NCBI GenBank assembly: GCA_016125555.1
Contig: WGLN01000001.1
Location: 328,255 to 392,254 of the forward strand
DNA: 64,000 nucleotides
Direction: 5' to 3'
Source: Porphyrobacter sp.
GTDB taxonomy: Bacteria; Pseudomonadota; Alphaproteobacteria; Sphingomonadales; Sphingomonadaceae
Each line of letters opens with the position of its first letter. Within the stretch, counting starts at the first letter, position 1. The translations under genes and the position numbers were made by a program. Below are positions 24,504 through 32,635 of the stretch, piece by piece. Below the pieces are notes generated by a model. That model made no database searches. It had not been told where the DNA came from and worked only from the letters and a program-made list of their open reading frames with translations.

Positions 24504-25292
24504 TCAGTGAAGGTTTTCCGCGTCGTTGATGTAGAGCGAGGTCAGCAGCGCGAAGACGTAGGCCTGGATCCCCGCGACGAGGATCTCGAGCGCGCTGATC
24601 GCGACCATCAGCACGAAGCTGGGGATGCCCACCGCCGCGCCCAGCGCCGGGCCAGCGCCGCCGCCGGCGATCACGAAGCTCGCCAGCACCTTGAGCAGCA
24701 CGTGGCCGGCCATCATCGCGACGAACAGTCGCAGGCCGAGGCTGAAGGGGCGCACCATGAAGGACACGAACTCGATCGGGGCGATGAACACCGCCATCAG
24801 GAACGGCGTGTCCTTGGGCACGAACAGCGAGAAGAAGTGCAGCCCGTGCTTGGCGAAACCGACCACCAGGACGATCGAGAAGCTGAGGATCGCCAGCACG
24901 CCGGTCACGGTGAAGTGGCTGGTGAAGGTGAAGGGGTGCAGCCCGAGCAGGCCCACCGGCAGCAGGCCGAGCAGGTTGCCGAACAGGATGAACATGAACA
25001 GCGTGAAGATGTAGGGCACGTATTTGCGCCCGGCCTTGCCGATATTGGCTTCCAGCATGTCGTCGATGAAGCCGGTCATGCTCTCGACCGCCATCTGCCA
25101 GCGCCCCGGCACCAGCTGGCGCTTCATGCCGCCGGCGACGAAGGCCCAGACGAGGACGGCGGCGAGCGCCATCCACAGCGCGGAATTGGTGAACGCGATG
25201 TTGAACCCGTCAGCCAGCTGCCAATCGTGCCCGAAGATGGGCTCGATGGTGAACTGCTTCATCGGATCGACCTTGCCTTCTTCGGCTGCCAC
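24504..25292 (-). CDS. atpB: F0F1 ATP synthase subunit a
   Basis: 262 residues with five to six membrane helices. The essential arginine that faces the c-ring glutamate is Arg188 in F-S-L-G-L-R-L-F. An N-terminal E-P-I-F-G-H-D-W segment is typical of alphaproteobacterial subunit a. An 82-base gap with a parS-like inverted repeat separates it from the upstream AtpI-like gene. Confidence 0.97.
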   Translation of the reverse strand: MAAEEGKVDPMKQFTIEPIFGHDWQLADGFNIAFTNSALWMALAAVLVWAFVAGGMKRQLVPGRWQMAVESMTGFIDDMLEANIGKAGRKYVPYIFTLFMFILFGNLLGLLPVGLLGLHPFTFTSHFTVTGVLAILSFSIVLVVGFAKHGLHFFSLFVPKDTPFLMAVFIAPIEFVSFMVRPFSLGLRLFVAMMAGHVLLKVLASFVIAGGGAGPALGAAVGIPSFVLMVAISALEILVAGIQAYVFALLTSLYINDAENLH

Positions 25293-25309
25293 GACTGTCG
25301 GTCCTCAAA

Positions 25310-25325
25310 TGTTTCACATGAAACA
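25310..25325. promoter_or_regulatory. parS-like 16-bp inverted repeat
   Basis: TGTTTCACATGAAACA differs from the bacterial parS consensus TGTTTCACGTGAAACA at one central base. The two arms TGTTTCA/TGAAACA are perfect. ParB centromere sites of this sequence cluster near replication origins. It lies between the AtpI-like gene and atpB. Function as a ParB site is inference. Confidence 0.45.
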
Positions 25326-25373
25326 CGCCCCTAAAGCAGCCTAGCCGGGGTCCAGGTGCGGTCTATCGCACCC

Positions 25374-25709
25374 CTAATCCCGTTCAGACGGCTCCTCGGG
25401 GCGCGTTTTCGCCGCAAGGATGATGCTTCTGAAGGCCGAAACGATTCCGAGGAACAGTCCGATCAACAGGCCCCAGGGCGCGGTTCCGGCCAGCGAATCC
25501 ACCGCATAGCCGATCACCAGGCCGCCGATGATCCCACCCAGAAGATTGGCCAAGGCGCGGTTGCCGCTGCGGTAATTCGCATCGGACCCCTGCGTCTTCG
25601 GCCGGTTGCGCTGTTCTTCGCGCTCGCGTGCGGCCCTGAGCCGCGCTTCGAGCGCATCGATCCGCGCATCCTCGACGATGGGTTCTCGGGCGGGTTTCTC
25701 GTCACTCAT
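25374..25709 (-). CDS. AtpI-like ATP synthase accessory protein
   Basis: 111 residues. It begins with a charged N-terminal half (R-I-D-A-L-E-A-R-L-R-A-A-R). Two membrane helices joined by a short loop follow (L-L-G-G-I-I-G-G-L-V-I-G-Y and W-G-L-L-I-G-L-F-L-G-I-V). This matches the AtpI/AtpZ-type proteins that lead Fo operons and are thought to help c-ring assembly or Mg2+ supply. The start at MSDEKPAREP is about 65 bases after the candidate promoter; upstream in-frame sequence is repeat DNA. Confidence 0.85.
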   Translation of the reverse strand: MSDEKPAREPIVEDARIDALEARLRAAREREEQRNRPKTQGSDANYRSGNRALANLLGGIIGGLVIGYAVDSLAGTAPWGLLIGLFLGIVSAFRSIILAAKTRPEEPSERD

Positions 25710-25773
25710 GCCAATATCCGCAAAAGAGGGAGGACAAGGCACGTGCAACCAGGTGCCCGCCGAGGGCGCCGCC

Positions 25774-25802
25774 CCCTTAGAAGGGGGGCACATATGTGTC
25801 AA
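25774..25802 (-). promoter_or_regulatory. Candidate promoter of the ATP synthase Fo operon
   Basis: Minus strand TTGACA, 17 bp, TAAGGG, located 65 bases before the AtpI-like gene. A CACATATGTG palindrome lies at the downstream edge of the -35 box. Confidence 0.55.
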
Positions 25803-25824
25803 CAATGGGGACGTCTTTGTTTGC

Positions 25825-25925
25825 GTGCCTGCCTCCGCAGGCACATCCGCGGCGCTGTTCCCGTCGCTGCGCGCCGGGGCGCCTGCGGCTCGCGCGCGTG
25901 CGCTCGCGGCCCTGCGGGCCGATCC
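25825..25925 (+). repeat. Structured intergenic repeat, copy A (divergent copy)
   Basis: It starts with the 20-bp hairpin GTGCCTGCC...GGCAC (25825-25844), then CCGCGGCGCTGTT and CGCCTGCGG, resembling copies B and C but more degenerate in the second half. It faces copy B (25957-26052) in inverted orientation. Together they fill most of the 350-base gene-free stretch between the AtpI-like gene and ydbL. Confidence 0.5.
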
Positions 25926-25956
25926 AGCGCCTTCCTCAACCAGATTCGCTGATCCC

Positions 25957-26052
25957 GGTCGCGCCAGCGACCGCAAGGGCGACCGCCCGCCCGCAGGCGC
26001 TCAAGCCCCCGGGGCTTGAAACAGCGCCGAGGACGTGCCTGCGGAGGCAGGC
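25957..26052 (-). repeat. Structured intergenic repeat, copy B
   Basis: Read on the minus strand: hairpin GCCTGC/GCAGGC, block ACGTCCTCGGCGCTGTTT, hairpin CAAGCCCC/GGGGCTTG, block GCCTGCGGGCGGGCGGTCG, and hairpin GGTCGCTGGCGCGACC. The order and the unpaired blocks match copy C after rpsA, while the stems differ in sequence and keep pairing. Confidence 0.65.
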
Positions 26053-26061
26053 CCGCGAAAA

Positions 26062-26445
26062 TCAGGGACAACGCGGATCCCTGATCGGCGGGGAGGCGGT
26101 GCGGGTCTGCCAGCTGCCGTCGGGCGCCATGTATTTCTCGCCCGGCACGGTGCGCGCGATCGCCTGACAGCCGGCGGTCAGCGCATAGGCCTCGGGCGTG
26201 GCGCTGTTCTCGCGCGCCTTCTCGATATAGATCGCCTTGCGCTTGATGTTGATGTTGTCGACCAGCCGCTGCAGCGCGGGATCGGCGCTGCCAACGATCC
26301 CGAGATATCCGTCGGGCTTCTCGCCGATGGTGCCCGCCTTCCTCGCGGCCTCGTAGGCCGGGTCGCGCTGCGCCAGCGCCGGGGCGGCGACCATGCCGAG
26401 CGCCGCGGCACCGGCGAGACCTGCGAAAATCATATTGCGCATCAT
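26062..26445 (-). CDS. ydbL: YdbL-family (DUF1318) exported protein
   Basis: About 127 residues. A Sec signal peptide (M-I-F-A-G-L-A-G-A-A-A-L-G... cleaved near A-L-A-Q) leads a small periplasmic domain with K-A-G-T-I-G-E-K-P-D-G-Y-L-G and N-I-K-R-K-A-I-Y, typical of YdbL. It lies next to ynbE and ydbH, the enterobacterial order. In E. coli the YdbH-YnbE bridge moves phospholipids to the outer membrane and YdbL modulates it. GGAGG lies 4 bases before the ATG at 26445 and 7 before the ATG at 26442; the latter may be the true start. Confidence 0.88.
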   Translation of the reverse strand: MMRNMIFAGLAGAAALGMVAAPALAQRDPAYEAARKAGTIGEKPDGYLGIVGSADPALQRLVDNINIKRKAIYIEKARENSATPEAYALTAGCQAIARTVPGEKYMAPDGSWQTRTASPPIRDPRCP

Positions 26446-26513
26446 CGTTCCTCCCACAGAGAACCGGACAACTCGGGCCTCGCGCAGTGAAGCGGCCGGC
26501 CCCGAAAAATCAC

Positions 26514-26717
26514 TCAAAAGATATCCGCGTTCTCGTCGATCGTGTTGGCCGCGTCTTCGGCGAGCCGGTAAATCACTTCCTGCCGGATGTTGATGTTGAG
26601 CTCGATCACGATCGGCTTTTCGGGTGCGGCGATGTTGATGCACGCCGCCAGCCCCGCCGAAAGGATCGCCGCGCCCGCCATCCTGGCCCCGGCCCTTGCA
26701 AATCCCTGCCTCGCCAT
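26514..26717 (-). CDS. ynbE: YnbE-like outer-membrane lipoprotein
   Basis: 67 residues. A lipoprotein signal ends with L-A-A-C. The short mature part contains P-I-V-I-E-L-N-I-N-I-R-Q-E-V, the YnbE core. In E. coli YnbE multimers cap the C-terminus of YdbH at the outer membrane, completing a lipid-transport bridge. The start at 26717 has GGAGGGG 9 bases upstream. A longer frame from 26792 would overlap the ydbH stop but puts 25 extra polar residues before the signal and is less likely. Confidence 0.88.
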   Translation of the reverse strand: MARQGFARAGARMAGAAILSAGLAACINIAAPEKPIVIELNINIRQEVIYRLAEDAANTIDENADIF

Positions 26718-26788
26718 TGGCGTGCCCCCTCCCCCGGTCTCGTCCGGCGGTGTGGCAGCGCGCTCCGGCGCGGTCAATTGATGGTGCA

Positions 26789-29700
26789 TCATGGCTGGTC
26801 TTCGCTTTCAGGAGGTTGAACGGGTAGGACGGCGGGTCTGGCGGGCACGAAGCGGCCGTTCTCGACCTTGATCAGCCCGCGATCGACCGGGCTGCCGAGG
26901 GAATCGACGTCCCAGAAGGATCGCACCATGGTCGCCAGTTGGTAGAAGTTCTCCGAGCGCACGTTCACGCGGAAGCGGATCGGCAGCCGGGCAATCTTGC
27001 GGGTGACGAAGTTTTGGCTCGCCCCCTCGCCCTGGCGCACGCCCTCGAAATCGAAATTGGTGATGATCTCGCCGCCGAGGCTGCCGTTGAGCCCGACGCT
27101 CATCTGCCGGTAATCGAGCGAGCGCAGCGCCTGGAAGGCGTAGTTGCCCATGGTGCCGAGGTCCTCGTAGGTGAGTTCCCCGACATAGGCGACATTGCCG
27201 CCCGGCGGCCGGCTGAGCAGCAGCCCGCCCTCGATCCGGCCATTGCCGTCGGCATCGAAGACCACTGGAACGGTGCCGTCGAAGGTGCCGCTGGCGGCGA
27301 GGTTGGTGAGCTCCATCTGCGCGACGAAGCGGGCCGCGTCGAGGCCGACGATCTCGAACACGTAGCGGCGTTCCTCCGGCTTGGAGAAATCCATGACCAG
27401 CGGGCGCAGGATCAGCTCGCCCCCCATGAAGGGGAAACGCGCATCCTTGAGGTCGAACAGCGTGCCATCCCTGAGATCGAAGCGCAGCTTGCCCGCGAGC
27501 ACCTCGACCCCCGGGTTGATCGCCGCGACGGTGAGGGTCTGGTCGGACGCGGTGGTGAGGTTCAGGAGGTCGGTGAACACCACCCGCCCGGCAAGCCCGC
27601 GCACCGGGCCGAAGGGTGCGCCGAAGTCGAAGCCCTCGCTGGCGAAGCTGCCGCTGCTGGTGACGTCCTCGCCGGTCCAGTCGATCCGCCCGTCACCCGT
27701 GATCGTGCCGTCGGCGAAGACGATCAGGTCGGCGGCGAGGTAGGACAGGTCCTCGGGCTGCAGCCCCTTGTCGAAGACCAGACCCGGCACGGCGAGGCGC
27801 GCCCCGCCCCGCGCGGTCGCGAGATCGTGATCGACCGTCACCTCGGCCACCAGCCGGTCCGAGGCGGGGTGGCGAAGGCTGGCGGCGGCACGGATTTTCC
27901 CGTCGGCCAGGGTCAGCGTGCCGCCGCGCGCGGCGAGCGGCACGAACCGCGCCGGGCCCTGGGCCGGGCGGTCGGCAAGGGTGAAGGTCCCCTGGTCGAT
28001 CCGCAGAGCGCCGTCCGCGACGGACCATCGCCCGGCCATCGCCGAGAGATCGAGCGGCACTGCGTCGAGCCGTGCCGTGCCCCCTGCGAAGCTGCCGCCG
28101 ATGGCGTCCGCAAGACTGCCGGTCAGGCTCGCTGCGGTGAGCTGCGTCTGGCTGCCGGGGGTGCCGATGCGGGCGCTGAGCCCGGTGACGACAAAGGGTT
28201 CGGGATAGCGCAAGGCGAGGCTTTCGGCGGCGAAGCGCGCGGGGCTGTCGCCGAGGGTGCCGGCGAGTTCGAGCGGTCCGGTCCTCGCGGCGATGCGCAG
28301 CCCGTCCTTGTAGGCGATGAGCGGCGCGCCGGCCTCGGGGCACAGGGTGATCGCCTCGCCCGGCAGCGCCAGCCCCGCGAGCGCGAGCGCGCCAAACCGC
28401 AAGGGGGTGCAGGCGGTCCCCGCGGCAAGGCCCGAGGCCTGCGACCAGCGGCCCTCGATCGGCACCTCGAGCCCGCTCACGCTGCCGCCCGGCAACGCGC
28501 CGCTGGCGGTGGCGAGGCCGGTGAAGCGGATCGTGCCACCCGGCTCCTGGCGCAGGGTAAGGCGCGGCACGGCGAGGCGGTTCGCGCCCTCGCGATATTC
28601 CGCCATGCCGAGCCGCATGGTCCAGCCGCCCGCCGGCTCCTGCACGATGCGCCCGTCGATGGCGGGCAGCCCGGCGCCGCCCAGGAGAAGATTGCCGCGC
28701 AGCCCGCTCAAGGCGCCGTCCTTCAGCCCGAGGCTGACCGCCGAGAGCGCCGCGACCCGCTCTCCCGAGCGCGCCGAGAGCGATGCCGCAGGGATGGTCA
28801 GCGCCACCCCCTCCGGCCGTGTGCGCAGCACCGCCTCGGCGGAGAAATCGGCGTCGGCCAGCGCCTGCATCCAGCCGCGCTGCGCCTTGGCGAGCAGCGG
28901 AGCGAGGAGCGTGCCTTCCAGCCCGGTGCCCGCCTCCGCAAGGGTCGCCGTCAGCGCGCGGTCAGCGGTGAGCCCCGCACCGCTCAGCTGCCCCTGCCAG
29001 GTGCCGCGCGCAGCGTCGGCGCTGCCCTTCCAGCTTCCCTCGGCGGCAAGTCGCGCGAGCCGGACCTGCGGCGCGCTGACCTTCTCGATCACGAGGTCGT
29101 GGGCGAGCACCAGCCCCTTGTCCGACCACGTAATCCGCGCCGTGCCCCCGAGCCCCTCGCCCGCGACATCGCCATAGGATGCGCCCTTGCCGCGGATCGC
29201 CAATTCGCCGTCGGCCCCGGTGAAATCGCGCGCGAGAGTGAGCGAAGTGCCGATATCCGCGCGCGCCAGCCGTGCTCCGCCGCAATCGAGGCCGGACAGG
29301 CGCAGCGGTCCTTCGAGATGCGGCGCGCCCCGGGCCGTGGTGAGCGCGCCATAAAGCGTCGCGGTGGCGGCGTGGCACCCCTCCGCACCGATGCCCGGCG
29401 CCGTCGCGGCGAGGGTCCCGGAAAAGCCGTCGTCGAGACGCCCACTGCCCTCCAGCTTGATGCCGACCTTGCCGTAATCGCTTTCGAGCAGCGCGCGGGC
29501 GTCCTTGAAGGTCACGTCAATGGCGGGGAGCGAGGAGGGCGCCGTGCTGCCGGTGAAGACCAGCGGATCGAGCGCGCCGAGGCTGAAGGCGCCGCCGCGA
29601 TAGCTGGCGTAAAGCCGCGCGCCGTCCAGCGTCACCCGGCGCAGCTCCGGCCCCTGCCAGCCCACGCCGAGCTCCACGACCATGGCCTTGGCGGTGAAAT

Positions 29701-29974
29701 CGGGATGCGCCGGATCGCCCACGACAAGGTTGGCGATCACCTGTCGCCGCGGGCCGATGGAAACGATGTCGTAGGTGGCCGGAACGCCGCTCTGCGCGAG
29801 GTAATCGTCGATGACATTGCCCGCGATCCGCTCGCGGTCGAACCAGGCGACGCTGCCCGCGGCGAGCGCCACCACCGCGCCGCCCGCGGCGAATCGGGTG
29901 CGCCAGCGGCGCGGCCACAGGCGGCGCCGGGCCGCGGGCGGAGGAGGATCAGCTTGCGTCTCGGGCACCGCCAT
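26789..29974 (-). CDS. ydbH: YdbH-type AsmA-like intermembrane lipid-transport protein
   Basis: 1061 residues. The N-terminus has a basic stretch and one membrane anchor (F-A-A-G-G-A-V-V-A-L-A-A-G-S-V, about 28-42). A very long beta-rich periplasmic region follows, with many short strands ending in Gly, as expected for a repeating beta-groove protein. The C-terminus contains L-D-Y-R-Q-M-S-V-G-L-N-G-S-L-G-G-E, typical of the YdbH domain. With YnbE and YdbL just downstream it forms the complete set; YdbH is partly redundant with TamB and YhdP in E. coli. GGGGAG precedes the ATG. Confidence 0.9.
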   Translation of the reverse strand: MAVPETQADPPPPAARRRLWPRRWRTRFAAGGAVVALAAGSVAWFDRERIAGNVIDDYLAQSGVPATYDIVSIGPRRQVIANLVVGDPAHPDFTAKAMVVELGVGWQGPELRRVTLDGARLYASYRGGAFSLGALDPLVFTGSTAPSSLPAIDVTFKDARALLESDYGKVGIKLEGSGRLDDGFSGTLAATAPGIGAEGCHAATATLYGALTTARGAPHLEGPLRLSGLDCGGARLARADIGTSLTLARDFTGADGELAIRGKGASYGDVAGEGLGGTARITWSDKGLVLAHDLVIEKVSAPQVRLARLAAEGSWKGSADAARGTWQGQLSGAGLTADRALTATLAEAGTGLEGTLLAPLLAKAQRGWMQALADADFSAEAVLRTRPEGVALTIPAASLSARSGERVAALSAVSLGLKDGALSGLRGNLLLGGAGLPAIDGRIVQEPAGGWTMRLGMAEYREGANRLAVPRLTLRQEPGGTIRFTGLATASGALPGGSVSGLEVPIEGRWSQASGLAAGTACTPLRFGALALAGLALPGEAITLCPEAGAPLIAYKDGLRIAARTGPLELAGTLGDSPARFAAESLALRYPEPFVVTGLSARIGTPGSQTQLTAASLTGSLADAIGGSFAGGTARLDAVPLDLSAMAGRWSVADGALRIDQGTFTLADRPAQGPARFVPLAARGGTLTLADGKIRAAASLRHPASDRLVAEVTVDHDLATARGGARLAVPGLVFDKGLQPEDLSYLAADLIVFADGTITGDGRIDWTGEDVTSSGSFASEGFDFGAPFGPVRGLAGRVVFTDLLNLTTASDQTLTVAAINPGVEVLAGKLRFDLRDGTLFDLKDARFPFMGGELILRPLVMDFSKPEERRYVFEIVGLDAARFVAQMELTNLAASGTFDGTVPVVFDADGNGRIEGGLLLSRPPGGNVAYVGELTYEDLGTMGNYAFQALRSLDYRQMSVGLNGSLGGEIITNFDFEGVRQGEGASQNFVTRKIARLPIRFRVNVRSENFYQLATMVRSFWDVDSLGSPVDRGLIKVENGRFVPARPAVLPVQPPESEDQP

Positions 29975-29990
29975 TGCTCGCTCCCCTTGC

Positions 29991-30020
29991 GCGCATCATC
30001 GCGCAAAGGCAATGATGCGC
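29991..30020. repeat. Inverted repeat in the ydbH/radC divergent region
   Basis: GCGCATCAT (29991-29999) and ATGATGCGC (30012-30020) are perfect inverted copies around a 12-base centre. The site is placed where both divergent genes must initiate. It could be an operator or a hairpin in the radC leader. Confidence 0.4.
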
Positions 30021-30049
30021 GGGAGGGGTCATTCCTGCCGGGGGTCGCA

Positions 30050-30784
30050 TTGCCGGGAGCTGAAGACAGTTTCGATTTCGGCGATACGCCGCGCAGGGCT
30101 TCGGATGCGGGGAAATCCGCCGGAGAGGGCCACCGCGCGCGGCTGCGCGAACGGCTGCTGACCGGCGGGGCCGAGGCGCTCGCCGATTACGAGGTGCTCG
30201 AATACCTGCTCTTCGCCGCGATCCCGCGCGGCGACACCAAGCCCATCGCCAAGGCGCTGCTGGCGCAGTTCGGGAGCCTTGCGGGCGTGCTCAACGCCGA
30301 TCCCAAGGCGATGCAGCGCGTGAAAGGCGTGGGCGAAAGCAGCGCGGCGGCGCTCAAGGCGGTGGCGACCGCGGCGCGCCGGATGACCCGCGGCGAGATC
30401 GTCAACAAGCCGGTGCTCGGCAGCTGGCAGGCGCTGATCGACTATCTCACCACAGACATGGCGCATCTGACGGTGGAGCGGGTGCGGATCCTCTATCTCG
30501 ACACCAAGAACCGGCTGATCGAGGACCACCACCTCGGCGACGGCTCGATCGACGAGGCGGCGATCCACCCGCGCGAGGTGATCCGCCGGGCGATGGACCT
30601 CGGCGCCTCGGCGATGATCCTCGTCCACAACCACCCCTCGGGCAGCCCGGAGCCCTCCCGCGCCGACATCCAGATCACCCAGCGCATCGCCGAGGCCGGG
30701 CGGCTGCTCGGCGTGACGGTCCACGATCACGTCATCATCGGGCGCGAGGGGCACACCAGCCTGCGCGCGCAGGGGCTGATCTGA
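30050..30784 (+). CDS. radC: RadC-family JAMM-domain protein
   Basis: 244 residues. An N-terminal helix-hairpin-helix stretch contains V-K-G-V-G-E-S-S-A-A-A-L. The MPN/JAMM metal motif H-N-H-P-S-G-S-P-E-P-S-R-A-D lies at about 193-206. The family was once thought to act in repair; its real role is unresolved. The only in-frame initiator that gives a normal length is TTG at 30050 (L-P-G-A-E-D). No ATG or GTG occurs in frame near the conserved N-terminus, so the TTG start is chosen by exclusion. Confidence 0.9.
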   Translation: MPGAEDSFDFGDTPRRASDAGKSAGEGHRARLRERLLTGGAEALADYEVLEYLLFAAIPRGDTKPIAKALLAQFGSLAGVLNADPKAMQRVKGVGESSAAALKAVATAARRMTRGEIVNKPVLGSWQALIDYLTTDMAHLTVERVRILYLDTKNRLIEDHHLGDGSIDEAAIHPREVIRRAMDLGASAMILVHNHPSGSPEPSRADIQITQRIAEAGRLLGVTVHDHVIIGREGHTSLRAQGLI

Positions 30785-30790
30785 GCCCAC

Positions 30791-30819
30791 TTGCCATCGG
30801 CGCCCCGCCCGCCTAGCCG
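30791..30819 (+). promoter_or_regulatory. Candidate purB promoter
   Basis: TTGCCA, 17 bp, TAGCCG, beginning 6 bases after the radC stop and 37 bases before the purB ATG. Confidence 0.5.
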
Positions 30820-30855
30820 CTGCGCGACGTTCGACCCTTCACCCGGAGCCGCCCG

Positions 30856-32166
30856 ATGGTCCCCCGCTATGCCCGCCCTGCCATGACCGCCCTGTGGGAG
30901 CCGGAAGCGAAATATCGTATCTGGTTCGAGATCGAGGCGCACGCGACTGAGAAGCTGGGCGAACTGGGCGTCGTCCCCGAATCCGCCGCCAAGGCACTGT
31001 GGGACTGGTGGGCAACCGACCCCGAAATCGACGTCGCCGCAATCGACGCGATCGAGGCGGTGACCAAGCATGACGTGATCGCCTTCCTCACCTGGGTCGC
31101 CGAGCAGGTCGGCGACGAGGCGCGCTTCATGCACCAGGGGATGACCAGTTCGGACGTCCTCGACACCACGCTTTCCGTGCAGCTCGCCCGCGCGACCGAC
31201 ATCCTGCTGGAAGACATCGACGCGCTGCTCGCCGCGATCCGCAAGCGCGCCGAGGAGCACAAGTACACTCCCACCATCGGCCGCAGCCACGGCATCCATG
31301 CCGAACCCGTCACCTTCGGGCTGAAGCTCGCGCAGGCCTATGCCGAGTTCGACCGCTGCCGCGAACGGCTGGTCGCCGCCCGCCGCGAAATCGCCACCTG
31401 CGCCATTTCCGGCGCGGTCGGGACCTTCGCAAATGTCGATCCGGCGGTCGAGGCGCATGTCGCGGAAAAGCTCGGGCTGGAGGTCGAGCCCGTCTCCACG
31501 CAGGTCATCCCGCGCGATCGCCACGCGATGTATTTCGCCACGCTGGCGGTGATCGCCGGAAGCATCGAGCGGCTGGCGGTGGAGATCCGCCACTTGCAGC
31601 GCACCGAGGTGCTCGAGGCCGAGGAATATTTCTCGCCCGGCCAGAAGGGGTCGAGCGCCATGCCGCACAAGCGCAATCCCGTGCTGACCGAGAACCTCAC
31701 GGGTCAGGCGCGCATGATCCGCGCCTATGCCCTGCCCGCGCTGGAAAACGTGGCCCTGTGGCACGAACGCGACATCTCGCATTCCTCGGTCGAACGCTTC
31801 ATCGGCCCGGACGCGACCATCACGCTCGACTTCGCGCTGGCGCGGCTGACCGGCGTGGTCGAGAAGCTGCTGATCTACCCCGAGCGGATGCAGAAGAACC
31901 TCGATAGCATGGGCGGCCTCGTCCATTCGCAGCGCGTGCTGCTGGCGCTGACCCAGGCCGGGGTGAGCCGCGAGGATGCCTATGCGCTGGTGCAGCGCAA
32001 CGCGATGAAGGTGTGGGAATCGGGTGGCAGCCTGTCGCTGCTCGACCTGCTCAAGGCCGACGCGGATGTGACCGCCGCGCTCTCTGCGCAGGAGCTCGAG
32101 GAGAAGTTCGACCTCGGCTACCACTTCAAGCACGTCGACACGATCTTCGCGCGGGTGTTCGGATGA
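30856..32166 (+). CDS. purB: Adenylosuccinate lyase
   Basis: 436 residues. It cleaves SAICAR to AICAR and adenylosuccinate to AMP, both releasing fumarate. The fumarase-superfamily signature [13 protein letters not shown] is intact. M-T-S-S-D-V-L-D-T and the catalytic [10 protein letters not shown] motif are also present. The length is normal, and it has its own promoter. Confidence 0.98.
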   Translation: MVPRYARPAMTALWEPEAKYRIWFEIEAHATEKLGELGVVPESAAKALWDWWATDPEIDVAAIDAIEAVTKHDVIAFLTWVAEQVGDEARFMHQGMTSSDVLDTTLSVQLARATDILLEDIDALLAAIRKRAEEHKYTPTIGRSHGIHAEPVTFGLKLAQAYAEFDRCRERLVAARREIATCAISGAVGTFANVDPAVEAHVAEKLGLEVEPVSTQVIPRDRHAMYFATLAVIAGSIERLAVEIRHLQRTEVLEAEEYFSPGQKGSSAMPHKRNPVLTENLTGQARMIRAYALPALENVALWHERDISHSSVERFIGPDATITLDFALARLTGVVEKLLIYPERMQKNLDSMGGLVHSQRVLLALTQAGVSREDAYALVQRNAMKVWESGGSLSLLDLLKADADVTAALSAQELEEKFDLGYHFKHVDTIFARVFG

Positions 32167-32177
32167 GCCGGCGGGCG

Positions 32178-32206
32178 CTGGACTTGGCCCCCGAATCGCC
32201 TAGGCT
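32178..32206 (+). promoter_or_regulatory. Candidate promoter of the lapA-pyrF-trp operon
   Basis: CTGGAC, 17 bp, TAGGCT, 37 bases before the first GTG of the long operon. The -35 box is weaker than in the other sites of this form. Confidence 0.4.
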
Positions 32207-32242
32207 CCGCGGCTGCAAAGGCCGAAGGGAGGCAAGCGGCTC

Positions 32243-32635
32243 GTGAAGATCCTGCGCACCATGATCTGGGTTCTCGCCGCGGTCGGCTTCCTGATCTTCG
32301 CGATCTACAACTGGAAGCCGGTCGAGGTGACGCTGTGGCAGAACCTCGTGATGGAAACCAAGGTGCCGGTTCTGGCGCTGCTCGCCTTCGCGCTCGGCTT
32401 CGTGCCGCTGTGGACCTATCACCTCAGCGTCAAGTGGGGGCTCAACCGCCGGGTCAAGGCGCTCGAGAACTCGCTCAAGACCACTGCGCTCGCACGGCAG
32501 CACGAACCCCAACCCCACGCTGCGCCGCCCGCCCAGCCGGTGGACAAGCCTGTGGAGAGGCCTGTGAAGACAGCGGGGGAAAGCCCCGACGCTCTCTCAC
32601 CCGCCACCAAAGGCCCGGAGGGCGATATCGCGTGA
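32243..32635 (+). CDS. LapA-domain inner-membrane protein
   Basis: 130 residues. Two membrane helices are joined by the W-K-P-V-E-V-T-L-W loop typical of the DUF1049/LapA domain. A cytoplasmic helix (L-N-R-R-V-K-A-L-E-N-S-L) follows, then a Pro-rich tail. E. coli LapA works with LapB in controlling lipopolysaccharide synthesis; this alphaproteobacterial relative has no proven role. The GTG start has GGGAGG about 10 bases upstream. Its stop overlaps the pyrF GTG (GTGA). Confidence 0.86.
   Translation: MKILRTMIWVLAAVGFLIFAIYNWKPVEVTLWQNLVMETKVPVLALLAFALGFVPLWTYHLSVKWGLNRRVKALENSLKTTALARQHEPQPHAAPPAQPVDKPVERPVKTAGESPDALSPATKGPEGDIA

Noticed and set aside
26939..30040. Very long open frame antisense to ydbH
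   Set aside because: High GC keeps antisense frames open. The translation is low-complexity Arg/Gly/His/Glu without domains, while the other strand has a clear YdbH protein. Only its 3' end (radC) is real.
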